Positions 1-6,320 of a stretch of 13,611 bases of DNA are shown one piece after another (positions within the stretch are counted from its first letter, which is position 1; every line of letters starts with the position of its first letter). Under the pieces are notes generated by a model. That model had not been told where the DNA came from. It saw nothing but the letters and a program-made list of their open reading frames with translations, and made no database searches. Source of the stretch: Hyphomicrobiales bacterium (GTDB taxonomy: Bacteria > Pseudomonadota > Alphaproteobacteria > Rhizobiales > JAJFHR01); assembly GCA_021775515.1 (NCBI GenBank), contig JAJFHR010000053.1:1-13611 (forward strand), given 5' to 3'. Both the position numbers and the translations under genes were made by a program.

Positions 1-1
1 A

Positions 2-88
2 CTCACTGTACCGATGATTGCATTTTTCCTGCCGGTAATTTTCATTGTGATCCTAGGCCCGGCGGCCATAAAGTTAATGGCACTATAG
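2..88 (+). CDS. tadC: TadC C-terminus (Tad/Flp pilus inner-membrane platform protein, partial)
   Basis: Only the last 28 codons and the TAG stop lie in the window; the gene begins upstream of base 1. The frame starting at base 2 encodes a very hydrophobic tail that contains FFLPVIFIVILGPAA and ends KLMAL. This resembles the C-terminal transmembrane segment of TadC, a type II secretion F-domain protein of the Flp pilus inner-membrane platform, where a leucine/isoleucine-rich helix followed by LGPAA is typical. TadC works with TadB and the ATPase TadA to assemble the Flp pilus. The neighbouring TadD-like TPR gene supports the call, although it lies on the opposite strand and converges on this one. 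With so short a fragment the family call rests on the tail motif plus the neighbour. Another F-domain protein such as TadB is possible but less likely. Confidence 0.72.
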   Translation, partial: LTVPMIAFFLPVIFIVILGPAAIKLMAL

Positions 89-110
89 GGCCGACGAGCC
101 CTCTAAGGCC

Positions 111-150
111 TGATCTGAGCCTATATCAACAGATCATGCTCCAGGCTCAG
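111..150. repeat. Two overlapping, mutually exclusive inverted repeats
   Basis: CTGAGCCT at 115-122 pairs perfectly with AGGCTCAG at 143-150 (8 bp, 20-base loop). TGATCTG at 111-117 pairs perfectly with CAGATCA at 130-136 (7 bp, 12-base loop). The arms share bases 115-117, so only one stem can form at a time. The sequence lies 23 bases after the tadC stop. No T-run follows position 150, so a classic intrinsic terminator is not supported. A 3'-end stabilising or processing hairpin is possible. Confidence 0.45.
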
Positions 151-177
151 TTCCTGCAGAAATTTATCCCTGCTCGG

Positions 178-205
178 AAAAGAAAATTGCACGCTGATTA
201 GTGCA
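178..205 (-). terminator. Possible weak intrinsic terminator of the TadD-like gene
   Basis: Read on the minus strand, TGCAC (205-201), an 8-base loop and GTGCA (192-188) form a 5-bp stem. It is followed at once by ATTTTCTTTT (187-178). It lies about 20 bases after the TadD-like stop codon, as expected for a terminator. The stem is short, so efficiency is doubtful. Confidence 0.35.
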
Positions 206-224
206 GGCAGATTTGTGGTAATTT

Positions 225-1301
225 TTACCTTGAACCTGTGCGCAGGTTGAGCGGGTCGACCGAAGCCGTTTTTTGGGTAGAAGCCAGTGCCTTTTTGATT
301 TTGTTGCTGAACGACGATGTTTTCTTTTTGGCGGGCACTGGCCTTTTGGCAGCCGCCTGTTTTTGTGTTCCAGCCTTGGGGGTTATTTTTTTCTTGGCAG
401 CTACCTTGGGTTTTTCCACCCGCTTTAAGGTGGTGATTTTTTTCGGATTGGTGGGTACCGATTTTTTCGTTTTGCTTGGTTTGGCATCGGCCAGCTTAAT
501 TTTCCCGGCTAGTTTTTGCCAGGTGCCTGGTTGAGAAAGCATATTTTTCAGGTAGGCGATATTTGTCGCTGTATCCTCGGGGCTGAGTACTTTTTTTGAA
601 GTCTCAGCCGACTGTGTGAATTTTCCGCCAAGTCCCAAAACAAGAGCGAGGTTTTGTTTGACTTTGGGTTTTGCACCTTTAGCATCCGCGGCCCGGCGAA
701 GAAAAGTTTCAGATTTCGCCAATTTGCCTTCAAGAGCATAAGACAGCCCTATATTGTTCAGGACGGAAGCATTGTTGGGTGCTAGATTTAAAGCAGAAGT
801 ATAATATTCGCGGGCACGTACATATTGTCCCATTTTATCGAGAACAATACCCTGCGCCGAATAAATGCGCCAATCCGGCTGGCCCAAAGATTGGGCTCGA
901 TTAAGATTGTGCATGGCCTGTTTAAGTTGACCGGTGGTCGTCAGCGCTTTACCAAATTCGGCAATTACGGACTGGTTTTTTGGTGCTGTAAGAGAAGCCT
1001 GCTGCAACACGCCAACAGCTTCCTTATTTGATCCGATTGCCCTTAGACTGCGGGCATATTTAATCGCAACGTTAGGATCACTGGGGTCTTCTTGCCATTT
1101 TTTTGCCCATGAATTCGCTTGTTGCAGAGACGATTTGCTTGGATTGATACTGCCTGTAACAAAATTCGAATCACCCTGAGCGGCCTGATTCTCGCTATTG
1201 TTGCCTGACACACAGGCGCTGGTGGCCTGGGCGATCAGAATAACGCCAAAAACCGGGGTGAAACGGCGGGAGGTAACAATCGAGCGGAAGTCTTGTGACA
1301 T
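225..1301 (-). CDS. tadD: TadD-like TPR protein with lysine-rich C-terminal tail
   Basis: The 358-residue protein has a basic, hydrophobic N-terminus (about residues 10-29) ending ATSAC with Cys30. This could be a lipoprotein signal, but Thr at -3 makes the lipobox weak, so an ordinary Sec signal is also possible. About four tetratricopeptide repeats follow (roughly 77-212); the clearest are 145-178 and 179-212, with the pattern NNIGLSYALEGKLAKSETF. The segment about 213-266 (QNLALVLGLGGKF, then NIAYLKNMLSQPGTWQKLAG) resembles the end of alphaproteobacterial TadD proteins, outer-membrane-associated TPR lipoproteins needed for Flp pilus secretin assembly. Residues 267-339 form an unusual tail with about 23 lysines and many Ala/Pro/Thr. 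The adjacent tadC end supports a Tad role, but the gene is convergent with it and so needs its own promoter, presumably in 1302-1485. The TPR family is certain; the TadD assignment is likely. Confidence 0.75.
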   Translation of the reverse strand: MSQDFRSIVTSRRFTPVFGVILIAQATSACVSGNNSENQAAQGDSNFVTGSINPSKSSLQQANSWAKKWQEDPSDPNVAIKYARSLRAIGSNKEAVGVLQQASLTAPKNQSVIAEFGKALTTTGQLKQAMHNLNRAQSLGQPDWRIYSAQGIVLDKMGQYVRAREYYTSALNLAPNNASVLNNIGLSYALEGKLAKSETFLRRAADAKGAKPKVKQNLALVLGLGGKFTQSAETSKKVLSPEDTATNIAYLKNMLSQPGTWQKLAGKIKLADAKPSKTKKSVPTNPKKITTLKRVEKPKVAAKKKITPKAGTQKQAAAKRPVPAKKKTSSFSNKIKKALASTQKTASVDPLNLRTGSR

Positions 1302-1393
1302 GTGAGATCACCGGGTAAGTTGTTTAATTAGAGGATCTGCCTGTTAAGATCGTCTATCGAGGCCCAGTCTGCAGTTTATATGTCAATAAATCA

Positions 1394-1401
1394 TTAACCA
1401 T
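1394..1401 (+). promoter_or_regulatory. Candidate CtrA half-site (TTAACCAT)
   Basis: TTAACCAT matches the half-motif reported for the cell-cycle regulator CtrA in rhizobia. It lies 93 bases before the TadD-like start and 85 bases before the TAXI start, in the expected promoter zone for either. CtrA is known to control pilus genes in several alphaproteobacteria. No second half with the classical TTAA-N7-TTAA spacing is present. A single octamer in an A/T-rich intergenic region can arise by chance. Confidence 0.35.
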
Positions 1402-1476
1402 GTCCGTTAGGATTTTGTACATCTGTTAAACACTGATAGTGCCAAACGCAGTTGCAGGTCATTAGGCTAAACAGAC

Positions 1477-1480
1477 AGGA
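1477..1480 (+). promoter_or_regulatory. Ribosome binding site deciding the TAXI-protein start
   Basis: AGGA stands 5 bases before the ATG at 1486. It supports this start over the internal Met36, and so supports a long basic cytoplasmic N-terminus on the protein. Confidence 0.55.
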
Positions 1481-1485
1481 TTGGA

Positions 1486-2622
1486 ATGAAGTCAAAACGC
1501 AAAAAACCCAACCCGTTGGCAAAAGTCAGAGCCCGGCGTATGGCGCGGGCGCGCCAGAGGCAAGGCCTTATCAGCCGCGTAAAAGCAGCAATGCTTCCGA
1601 CATTCTTTGTTGGCCTTGTTATCGTTATCGGGGCGGTAGGGGCATATGTATTATGGCGCAGCCCGTCGGTTTTGCCGATACCGGAAGATAATGTGAAATT
1701 CTTTCAAATCGCCACCGGCTCGGTTGGTGGAACTTACTATCCAGTCGGACGGGCGATAGCCTCTGTAATCAGCAAACCTCCCGGTTCAATTGCCTGCTCT
1801 GATGGCGGAACCTGCGGTGTTGAAGGTCTAATCGCCCTGGCTAAATCGGCACCGGGCTCAGTGGCCAACGTTCGCAGCATTAACAGCGGTCTCATCGATT
1901 CTGCTCTGGCACAGGCGGATATTGTCACCTGGGCCTATGAAGGCAAAGGACCCTTTGCCGCAGATGGAAAACTCGAAAATCTCAGAGTGATCGCCAGCCT
2001 CTATCCTGAAGCTGTGCACCTTGTGGTTGCTAAAGGATCCGGCATTTCGCGCGTTGAAGATTTGCGCGGCAAGCGGGTGTCGATCGACCGGGCAGGCTCG
2101 GGCACCCAGATTGATGCTCTGCTAATTTTGCAGGCTTTTGGTGTAAAACCGAATGAATTCACCCAACATATGGTTGATGCCTCACAAGCTTCGGACATGA
2201 TTTTAAACGGCGAACTTGATGCCTATTTTCTGGTGGCCGGGACACCGTCGCTGGCGATTTCCGATCTCGCAGACAGAGGAAAGATTGATCTAATTTCCCT
2301 GAGCGGTGCTCCGATTGAAAAACTGAATTCCGAGAACAGTTATTTTGTTCCCATCAAAATAGCCGCCGGCACCTACAAAAATATTGGAGAAATTGAAACA
2401 ATATCGGTCCGTGCTCTTTGGATTACAAACGTTAAAACCAGTCGAAAGCTGATAAAAAATATACTTAAAGCCCTGTGGCGCAAAGAAAATGAGGAAACAT
2501 TCCTCAAAGGGCATGCAAAAACAAAGTTGATCAGGCCAAATTCTGCATTGGAAGGCATTGCTATTCCCCTACATCGAGGCGCGCAGGCATATTATGCTGA
2601 ACGCGGATTGCTGAAACGCTGA
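1486..2622 (+). CDS. Membrane-anchored TAXI-family (TRAP-associated) solute-binding protein
   Basis: The 378-residue protein begins with about 35 residues carrying 14 Lys/Arg, followed by one hydrophobic helix (about 37-57). The binding domain (about 70-375) should therefore sit in the periplasm on a membrane anchor. The family signature is clear: FQIATGSVGGTYYPVGRAIA (74-91 region), GSGTQ at 204-208, and DAYF near 245. This is the TAXI group of periplasmic binding proteins, which normally deliver substrates to TRAP transporters with fused membrane subunits. Cys104 and Cys110 could form a disulfide. Usual TAXI proteins are about 320 residues with a cleavable signal; the basic extension and uncleaved anchor are atypical. 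No TRAP membrane subunit lies in the window, so the transporter partner, if any, is encoded elsewhere. The gene ends 27 bases before the aminopeptidase gene and probably shares its transcript. The substrate cannot be predicted. Confidence 0.85.
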   Translation: MKSKRKKPNPLAKVRARRMARARQRQGLISRVKAAMLPTFFVGLVIVIGAVGAYVLWRSPSVLPIPEDNVKFFQIATGSVGGTYYPVGRAIASVISKPPGSIACSDGGTCGVEGLIALAKSAPGSVANVRSINSGLIDSALAQADIVTWAYEGKGPFAADGKLENLRVIASLYPEAVHLVVAKGSGISRVEDLRGKRVSIDRAGSGTQIDALLILQAFGVKPNEFTQHMVDASQASDMILNGELDAYFLVAGTPSLAISDLADRGKIDLISLSGAPIEKLNSENSYFVPIKIAAGTYKNIGEIETISVRALWITNVKTSRKLIKNILKALWRKENEETFLKGHAKTKLIRPNSALEGIAIPLHRGAQAYYAERGLLKR

Positions 2623-2638
2623 TTTTCATCGCAACGCT

Positions 2639-2644
2639 GGAGAG
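2639..2644 (+). promoter_or_regulatory. Ribosome binding site supporting a TTG start
   Basis: GGAGAG lies 5 bases before TTG at 2650. No ATG or GTG with comparable spacing gives the full N-terminal domain, so this strong site supports TTG as the initiation codon of the aminopeptidase. Confidence 0.6.
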
Positions 2645-2649
2645 AATTT

Positions 2650-4056
2650 TTGCCAAAAATACTTGTGGAATTAAAAACCGGCACACGGTCCAAAACACCT
2701 GTCTGCCCAATTCATGTGGTTAACCCCAAGACACTAAAATCATTTCTAAACCAATTAACCCCCGCCCAGAAAAACTGGATCAAAGTAAAGAGCTTTACCG
2801 GCAAGCCGGGCGAGATTGCTTTGGTGCAAAATGATGGTGGAGCACTCGATTGCGTGTTGTTCGGCATAAGTAATTCCAAAACTGATATCAGTTGTTTGGA
2901 TCTTGCTGTGGGGAAAATCGCTACGCTGGTGCCACAGGGGATATATCGATTCGCCTCCGGAATTACCGATGAAAGTCAGGCCGGGTTAGCCTGGGTGCTC
3001 AGTTCCTATGAATTTAAGCGTTACAGCGGCGAGCCGAAAAAATGGCCCAAACTCGCCGTTGGGAAAAGCGTTGACCGCGAAGAAATTCAACTGATTTCGC
3101 AAGGAGTTAATCTGGCCCGCGATCTTATAAATACACCGGCCAATGACATGGGCCCGCAGCAACTGGAAGCGGCTATTCGCAAAGTCGCAAAAACCTTCAA
3201 GGCAAAATTATCTGTTGTTCGAGGAGATAACTTGCTGACTAAGAATTTTCCCATGGTGCATGCCGTCGGCAGGGCCAGTAATCGGCCCCCGCGTCTGATA
3301 GACATGAAATGGGGTAAATCCAATGCGCCAAAAATAACCCTAATCGGCAAAGGCGTCTGCTTTGATACCGGCGGATTAAATATCAAACCGGGAAACTCGA
3401 TGGCCTTGATGAAAAAGGACATGGGTGGTGCAGCCAATACGCTGGGGCTGGCCTTTATGATCATGGCGGCAAAATTGCCCGTCAGGTTGAGGTTAATCAT
3501 TCCGGCGGTGGAAAATAATATCTCCGCCAACGCCTTCCGGCCGGGGGACGTGCTGGCAAGCCGCAAGGGATTAAGCGTAGAGATTGGTAATACCGATGCA
3601 GAAGGGCGCTTGGTCCTGGCTGATGCCCTTGCGCTGGCCGATGAGGAAAAGCCTGATCTTCTGATTGATATGGCAACATTAACAGGCGCGGCACGAGTTG
3701 CTTTGGGACCTGACCTTGCGCCTTTTTATTGTGATGATGAAGAACTGGTTACGCAGATCTCCAAGGCGGCCCGAAAAACTTGTGATCCGGTGTGGCCAAT
3801 GCCATTTTGGAACCGTTATGATGAGTGGTTAAATAGCCAAATTGCCGATGTAAACCACATTTCGACCGGCGGTTTTGCCGGGTCAATAACAGCCGCTTTG
3901 TTTTTGCGCCGGTTTGTAGAGCACGCCAAAAATTATGTCCATTTTGATATCTATGGTTGGGCGCCAGACCCTCTGCCGGGAGTACCTAAAGGTGGTGCAG
4001 CACAGGGAATTCGAGCGCTTTTTGCAGTTATCAAGAACAGATATAATAAAACCTGA
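2650..4056 (+). CDS. Leucyl aminopeptidase family protein (peptidase M17)
   Basis: This 468-residue protein is a cytoplasmic metallo-exopeptidase that removes N-terminal residues from peptides. The N-terminal domain (about 1-150) is variable, as usual in M17. The catalytic domain (about 150-465) carries all hallmark elements: GKGVCFDTGG with metal-binding Lys234 and Asp239, LNIKPG with the expected catalytic Lys246, KKDMGGA with Asp257, and the M17 signature NTDAEGRLVLADAL with Asp316, Glu318 and Arg320. These match the two-metal site and catalytic Lys/Arg of PepA-type enzymes, so activity is expected. There is no signal peptide. Translation starts at TTG behind a strong GGAGAG. Length fits the family (E. 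coli PepA is about 500). It sits 27 bases after the TAXI gene and 84 bases before the MarR gene in the same direction. Next to an NlpC/P60 peptidase, a role in trimming imported or recycled peptides is plausible. The exact substrate preference is unknown. Confidence 0.93.
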   Translation: MPKILVELKTGTRSKTPVCPIHVVNPKTLKSFLNQLTPAQKNWIKVKSFTGKPGEIALVQNDGGALDCVLFGISNSKTDISCLDLAVGKIATLVPQGIYRFASGITDESQAGLAWVLSSYEFKRYSGEPKKWPKLAVGKSVDREEIQLISQGVNLARDLINTPANDMGPQQLEAAIRKVAKTFKAKLSVVRGDNLLTKNFPMVHAVGRASNRPPRLIDMKWGKSNAPKITLIGKGVCFDTGGLNIKPGNSMALMKKDMGGAANTLGLAFMIMAAKLPVRLRLIIPAVENNISANAFRPGDVLASRKGLSVEIGNTDAEGRLVLADALALADEEKPDLLIDMATLTGAARVALGPDLAPFYCDDEELVTQISKAARKTCDPVWPMPFWNRYDEWLNSQIADVNHISTGGFAGSITAALFLRRFVEHAKNYVHFDIYGWAPDPLPGVPKGGAAQGIRALFAVIKNRYNKT

Positions 4057-4097
4057 TGGGCCGGGTTGCGAGTCAGCCTTTTCCGTGGTTAGAATAA

Positions 4098-4109
4098 TTC
4101 GGTTCCGAA
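4098..4109. promoter_or_regulatory. Short dyad TTCGG-N2-CCGAA upstream of the MarR-type gene
   Basis: A perfect 5-bp inverted repeat with a 2-base centre lies 31 bases before the regulator's ATG. MarR-family dimers bind dyads of this general kind and often repress their own gene. The site is short and could also be a chance palindrome. Confidence 0.25.
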
Positions 4110-4140
4110 ACAACAACTGCATAGAATCACAGAGGTAGTC

Positions 4141-4491
4141 ATGGGCATTGAGCTATCCCTTTCTAACGCGCTTTGGCTGTTGCATGATATTTCCCTGGAT
4201 ATTGTTCATGACGATGACAAGGATTTATCCCCCCGCCAATTAACAATTCTTTTGACGGTTTATCTTGAAACTCCTCCTCATACCGTACGTGGGCTTGCTG
4301 AAAAGCTGCAAGTCTCAAAACCTGTAATCACAAGGGCTTTGGATGCCATGAGTGTCGCCGGTCTGTTAAAGCGCCGGCGCGATAACGAGGATAAACGTAA
4401 TGTCCTGGTCCAACGTACGGTGGCCGGAGCGCTTTACCTTGAAGGTTTGGCGGAAATTGTCCAAAACCGCGCGGCTGATTTAAGAATTTAG
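4141..4491 (+). CDS. Compact MarR-family transcriptional regulator
   Basis: The 116-residue protein contains a winged helix-turn-helix. LSPRQLTILLTVY (29-41) corresponds to the helix before the HTH, TVRGLAEKLQVSKPVITRAL (48-67) is the helix-turn-helix, and the wing carries RRRDNEDKRNVLVQRT (78-93), close to the family's DxxDxR wing. It is shorter than usual MarR proteins (about 140-150), with little of the helices that build the dimer interface, so dimerisation may differ. The ATG is preceded by GAGG 5 bases upstream. The NlpC/P60 gene starts 3 bases after its stop, so the two are almost certainly cotranscribed. By context it may control this operon or itself. The ligand and targets cannot be seen. 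The wHTH fold is secure; the MarR subfamily is likely. Confidence 0.85.
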   Translation: MGIELSLSNALWLLHDISLDIVHDDDKDLSPRQLTILLTVYLETPPHTVRGLAEKLQVSKPVITRALDAMSVAGLLKRRRDNEDKRNVLVQRTVAGALYLEGLAEIVQNRAADLRI

Positions 4492-4494
4492 GCC

Positions 4495-5361
4495 ATGATC
4501 ACAGACCCCAGATCGACGCCCGCGCGTCCGGACTTGGCGGCTGAACATCTCAGAGATAAAGTCGCTGCCGAACGCTATGCTGTTGGTCAGGATTATCACG
4601 TTATTGAAAGTGCTGCTCCGGTTCGAAAAGATCCGCGGCCTGATGCTGCGTTATTGACCGAGGCGTTGTACGGAGAAGCCGTTATCGTCTACGAAGAACG
4701 CGAAGGTTGGGTGTGGGCCCAGCTTTCTCAGGACGGATACGTAGGCTATCTGCCGCTTCAGTGCTTGTCGCCCGCAATCGGCGAACCGTCGCACCAAGTC
4801 AGCGTTTTGAGAACCTACATATACCCCAAACCCGATATCAAATCCCCGCCCTGGGATCTCATAAGCCTTAATAGCCGGTTGTGCATAACGCGCGAGCTAG
4901 ATGATTTTACGCAACTTTCTTCCGGCGGTTTTATTTACACCGCCCACATCTCTCCAATTGGCGATTACGTAACGGATTTTGTAGCTGTTGCTGAAAAATT
5001 CGCGGGAACGCCATATCTTTGGGGAGGTAAACGGTCATTGGGACTGGATTGCTCCGGGCTTTTACAGGTCGCGCTGCAAGCCTGCGGAATATCGGCGCTG
5101 CGTGATAGCGATATGTTGCAGGAACAGCTAGGCGCAGAAATACCCTTAGCTGCTGAATTTTCGGGTCTTCGCCGCGGAGACCTCATATTTTGGCAGGGCC
5201 ACTGCGGTATTATGTGTGATGCAATAAATCTGCTTCATTCAAATGGTCACCATATGGCGACCGTCATCGAACCGCTCGCTGAAGCGCGTGACCGTATTTC
5301 CAGCCTCTATGGCGAAATCACGATGATTAAGCGCCTGCCGGATTACAGTCCCGCCGGTTAA
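4495..5361 (+). CDS. SH3-like plus NlpC/P60 cysteine peptidase (murein peptide endopeptidase type)
   Basis: The 288-residue protein has no signal peptide or membrane segment, so it is predicted to be cytoplasmic. Residues about 30-95 form a bacterial SH3-like domain (VRKDPRPDAALLTEALYGE, then EGWVWAQLSQDGYVGYLP). A second SH3-like stretch may cover about 100-155. The NlpC/P60 domain covers about 160-288: PYLWGG (173-178), LDCSG with catalytic Cys186, GHCGI with His236, and LLHSNG with His248. The spacings of 50 and 12 residues match, from memory, the Cys126-His176-His188 triad of cyanobacterial AvPCP. Such SH3-NlpC/P60 enzymes (AvPCP, YkfC, dipeptidyl peptidase VI) cut the gamma-D-Glu-diamino acid bond in muropeptides with a free L-Ala end. 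The ATG lies 3 bases after the MarR stop, suggesting coupling. The TAA stop overlaps the convergent ghrA stop. The family is certain; a cytoplasmic muropeptide-recycling role is inferred. Confidence 0.92.
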   Translation: MITDPRSTPARPDLAAEHLRDKVAAERYAVGQDYHVIESAAPVRKDPRPDAALLTEALYGEAVIVYEEREGWVWAQLSQDGYVGYLPLQCLSPAIGEPSHQVSVLRTYIYPKPDIKSPPWDLISLNSRLCITRELDDFTQLSSGGFIYTAHISPIGDYVTDFVAVAEKFAGTPYLWGGKRSLGLDCSGLLQVALQACGISALRDSDMLQEQLGAEIPLAAEFSGLRRGDLIFWQGHCGIMCDAINLLHSNGHHMATVIEPLAEARDRISSLYGEITMIKRLPDYSPAG

Positions 5362-5366
5362 TAACC
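5356..5366. other. Tail-to-tail overlap of two operons within a palindrome
   Basis: GGTTA-A-TAACC (5356-5366) contains both stop codons: TAA of the NlpC/P60 gene at 5359-5361 (followed by an in-frame second TAA) and, on the minus strand, TAA of ghrA at 5360-5358. The coding regions overlap by 4 bases. No G/C-rich stem with a T-run is visible close to either stop on either strand. Confidence 0.85.
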
Positions 5367-6299
5367 TCTGGCATTATCAACAATATTGTCGAGCCCGTCC
5401 CCGGCCTCATATTTTTTAATTTGTTCCAGAATGTATTTAGACAGCGCTCTGTCATCGCTCTCGCTGGCGTTGTGCGGGGTAATCGTAACGCCTTGGTGTT
5501 GCCAAAGCGCGCTGCTTGCAGGCAAGGGTTCGTGTTCAAACACATCAAGGCTGACAGCGTGCAATTTTCCGCTGTCCAGCGCGGCAATTATATCATCCTC
5601 AATTTGCAGTTTTCCCCGTCCGGCATTTATCAATACCGGACCTTGCAGTTGGCCATCTTGAGCGAGGGAGTTGAATAACTTCTTATTGAGTATCCCTTCT
5701 GTGTCCGGCGTATGAGGAAGCAGGCAAACGAGTATATCGGTGCGATTAAGGAAGGCTGGCAGACCGTCTGAACCAGCGAAGCTTTCAATCCCTGAAATAT
5801 CCTTCACACTGTTGCTCCAGCCTGCGACCTGAAAACCCAAATCACGTAATTTACACGCAGCATCCGTGCCCAGAACGCCCATGCCCATAATCCCGACACG
5901 CACTTCCTTGGCGGCGGGTTGATGCAGTTCCTGCCATTGTTTGAGTTTTTGTTGCCTGTCATAATCATGAAATCTGCGGTGATGTAACAGAACATGAAAC
6001 ACGACATATTCAGTCATTCTCATCGTCAGATTGGGGTCAACAATCCGCACGATCGGAACATTCGGCAGTGCCGGATCACCGATCAGATGATCAACGCCGG
6101 CCCCCAGTGAAAAAATCGCCTCCAGATTGGGCAGTTGCGCCAGTGCCCCGTGAGGAGGATGCCAGGCAAGAGCATATTTTACGCTGTCCAGACGCCCATC
6201 CCCGGGCCAGATGCCAACAGTTTCAGTCGGAGTTAACAGCTCAAGCTGACGGCGCCAGTCTTCGGGCTGCATGCCCTGCATTACCAATAAAATTTTCAT
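5358..6299 (-). CDS. ghrA: Glyoxylate/hydroxypyruvate reductase A (D-2-hydroxyacid dehydrogenase)
   Basis: This 313-residue cytoplasmic protein matches the length and motifs of GhrA, which reduces glyoxylate to glycolate and hydroxypyruvate to D-glycerate. The nucleotide-binding loop is GMGVLG (139-144). The end of the following strand reads GWSNS, with no acidic residue, which favours NADPH over NADH (inference). Catalytic residues of the 2-hydroxyacid dehydrogenase family are visible: Arg228 in NAGRG, Glu257 in DVFEHEPLP, and His276 in TPHNAS. The substrate-side element LGAGVDHL (65-72) is also typical. GGAG lies 7 bases before the ATG. The gene starts 21 bases after the yejF stop and is probably the last gene of the peptide-transport operon. 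Its stop codon overlaps that of the convergent NlpC/P60 gene. Other 2-hydroxyacid substrates are possible; the link to peptide uptake is unexplained. Confidence 0.9.
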   Translation of the reverse strand: MKILLVMQGMQPEDWRRQLELLTPTETVGIWPGDGRLDSVKYALAWHPPHGALAQLPNLEAIFSLGAGVDHLIGDPALPNVPIVRIVDPNLTMRMTEYVVFHVLLHHRRFHDYDRQQKLKQWQELHQPAAKEVRVGIMGMGVLGTDAACKLRDLGFQVAGWSNSVKDISGIESFAGSDGLPAFLNRTDILVCLLPHTPDTEGILNKKLFNSLAQDGQLQGPVLINAGRGKLQIEDDIIAALDSGKLHAVSLDVFEHEPLPASSALWQHQGVTITPHNASESDDRALSKYILEQIKKYEAGDGLDNIVDNARGY

Positions 6300-6320
6300 C
6301 GAACGGCTCCAGATAGAAAC

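Larger units (their letters stand above)
89..224. other. Convergent intergenic region between tadC and the TadD-like gene
   Basis: No gene was seen in these 136 bases. The region holds two overlapping inverted repeats (111-150) and, nearer the TadD-like gene, a short stem followed by a T-rich tract on the minus strand (178-205). A 13-base palindrome, GGTAA-TTT-TTACC, covers 217-229 and includes the TadD-like stop codon. Since the genes converge here, the expected content is 3' untranslated sequence and termination signals, not promoters. Confidence 0.6.
1302..1485. promoter_or_regulatory. Divergent intergenic region serving the TadD-like and TAXI genes
   Basis: The region separates two divergently transcribed genes and should hold promoters for both. 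I see a TTAACCAT octamer near its middle (1394-1401) and, on the minus strand, a perfect TTGACA (1381-1386) that lacks a convincing -10 at the right distance. On the plus strand TTGTAC (1415-1420) is a possible -35, again without a good -10. No convincing complete sigma-70 promoter can be drawn by eye on either strand. No gene was seen here. Confidence 0.5.

Noticed and set aside
217..229. GGTAA-TTT-TTACC palindrome as terminator of the TadD-like gene
   Set aside because: The stem is A/T-rich with a 3-base loop, overlaps the stop codon, and is not followed by a T-run.
1358..1386. Sigma-70 promoter for the TadD-like gene from the perfect TTGACA (minus strand, 1381-1386)
   Set aside because: The hexamer at the 17-base spacing reads GCCTCG; the nearest A/T-rich hexamer (GATAGA) would need a 22-base spacer.
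3087..3566. Minus-strand open frame of 159 codons inside the aminopeptidase gene
   Set aside because: It is opposite the catalytic M17 domain, with no motif and no independent support.
4057..4085. Intrinsic terminator after the aminopeptidase gene (AACC...GGTT followed later by CTTTT)
   Set aside because: The pairing is only 4 bp and the T-run is about 10 bases too far from the stem.
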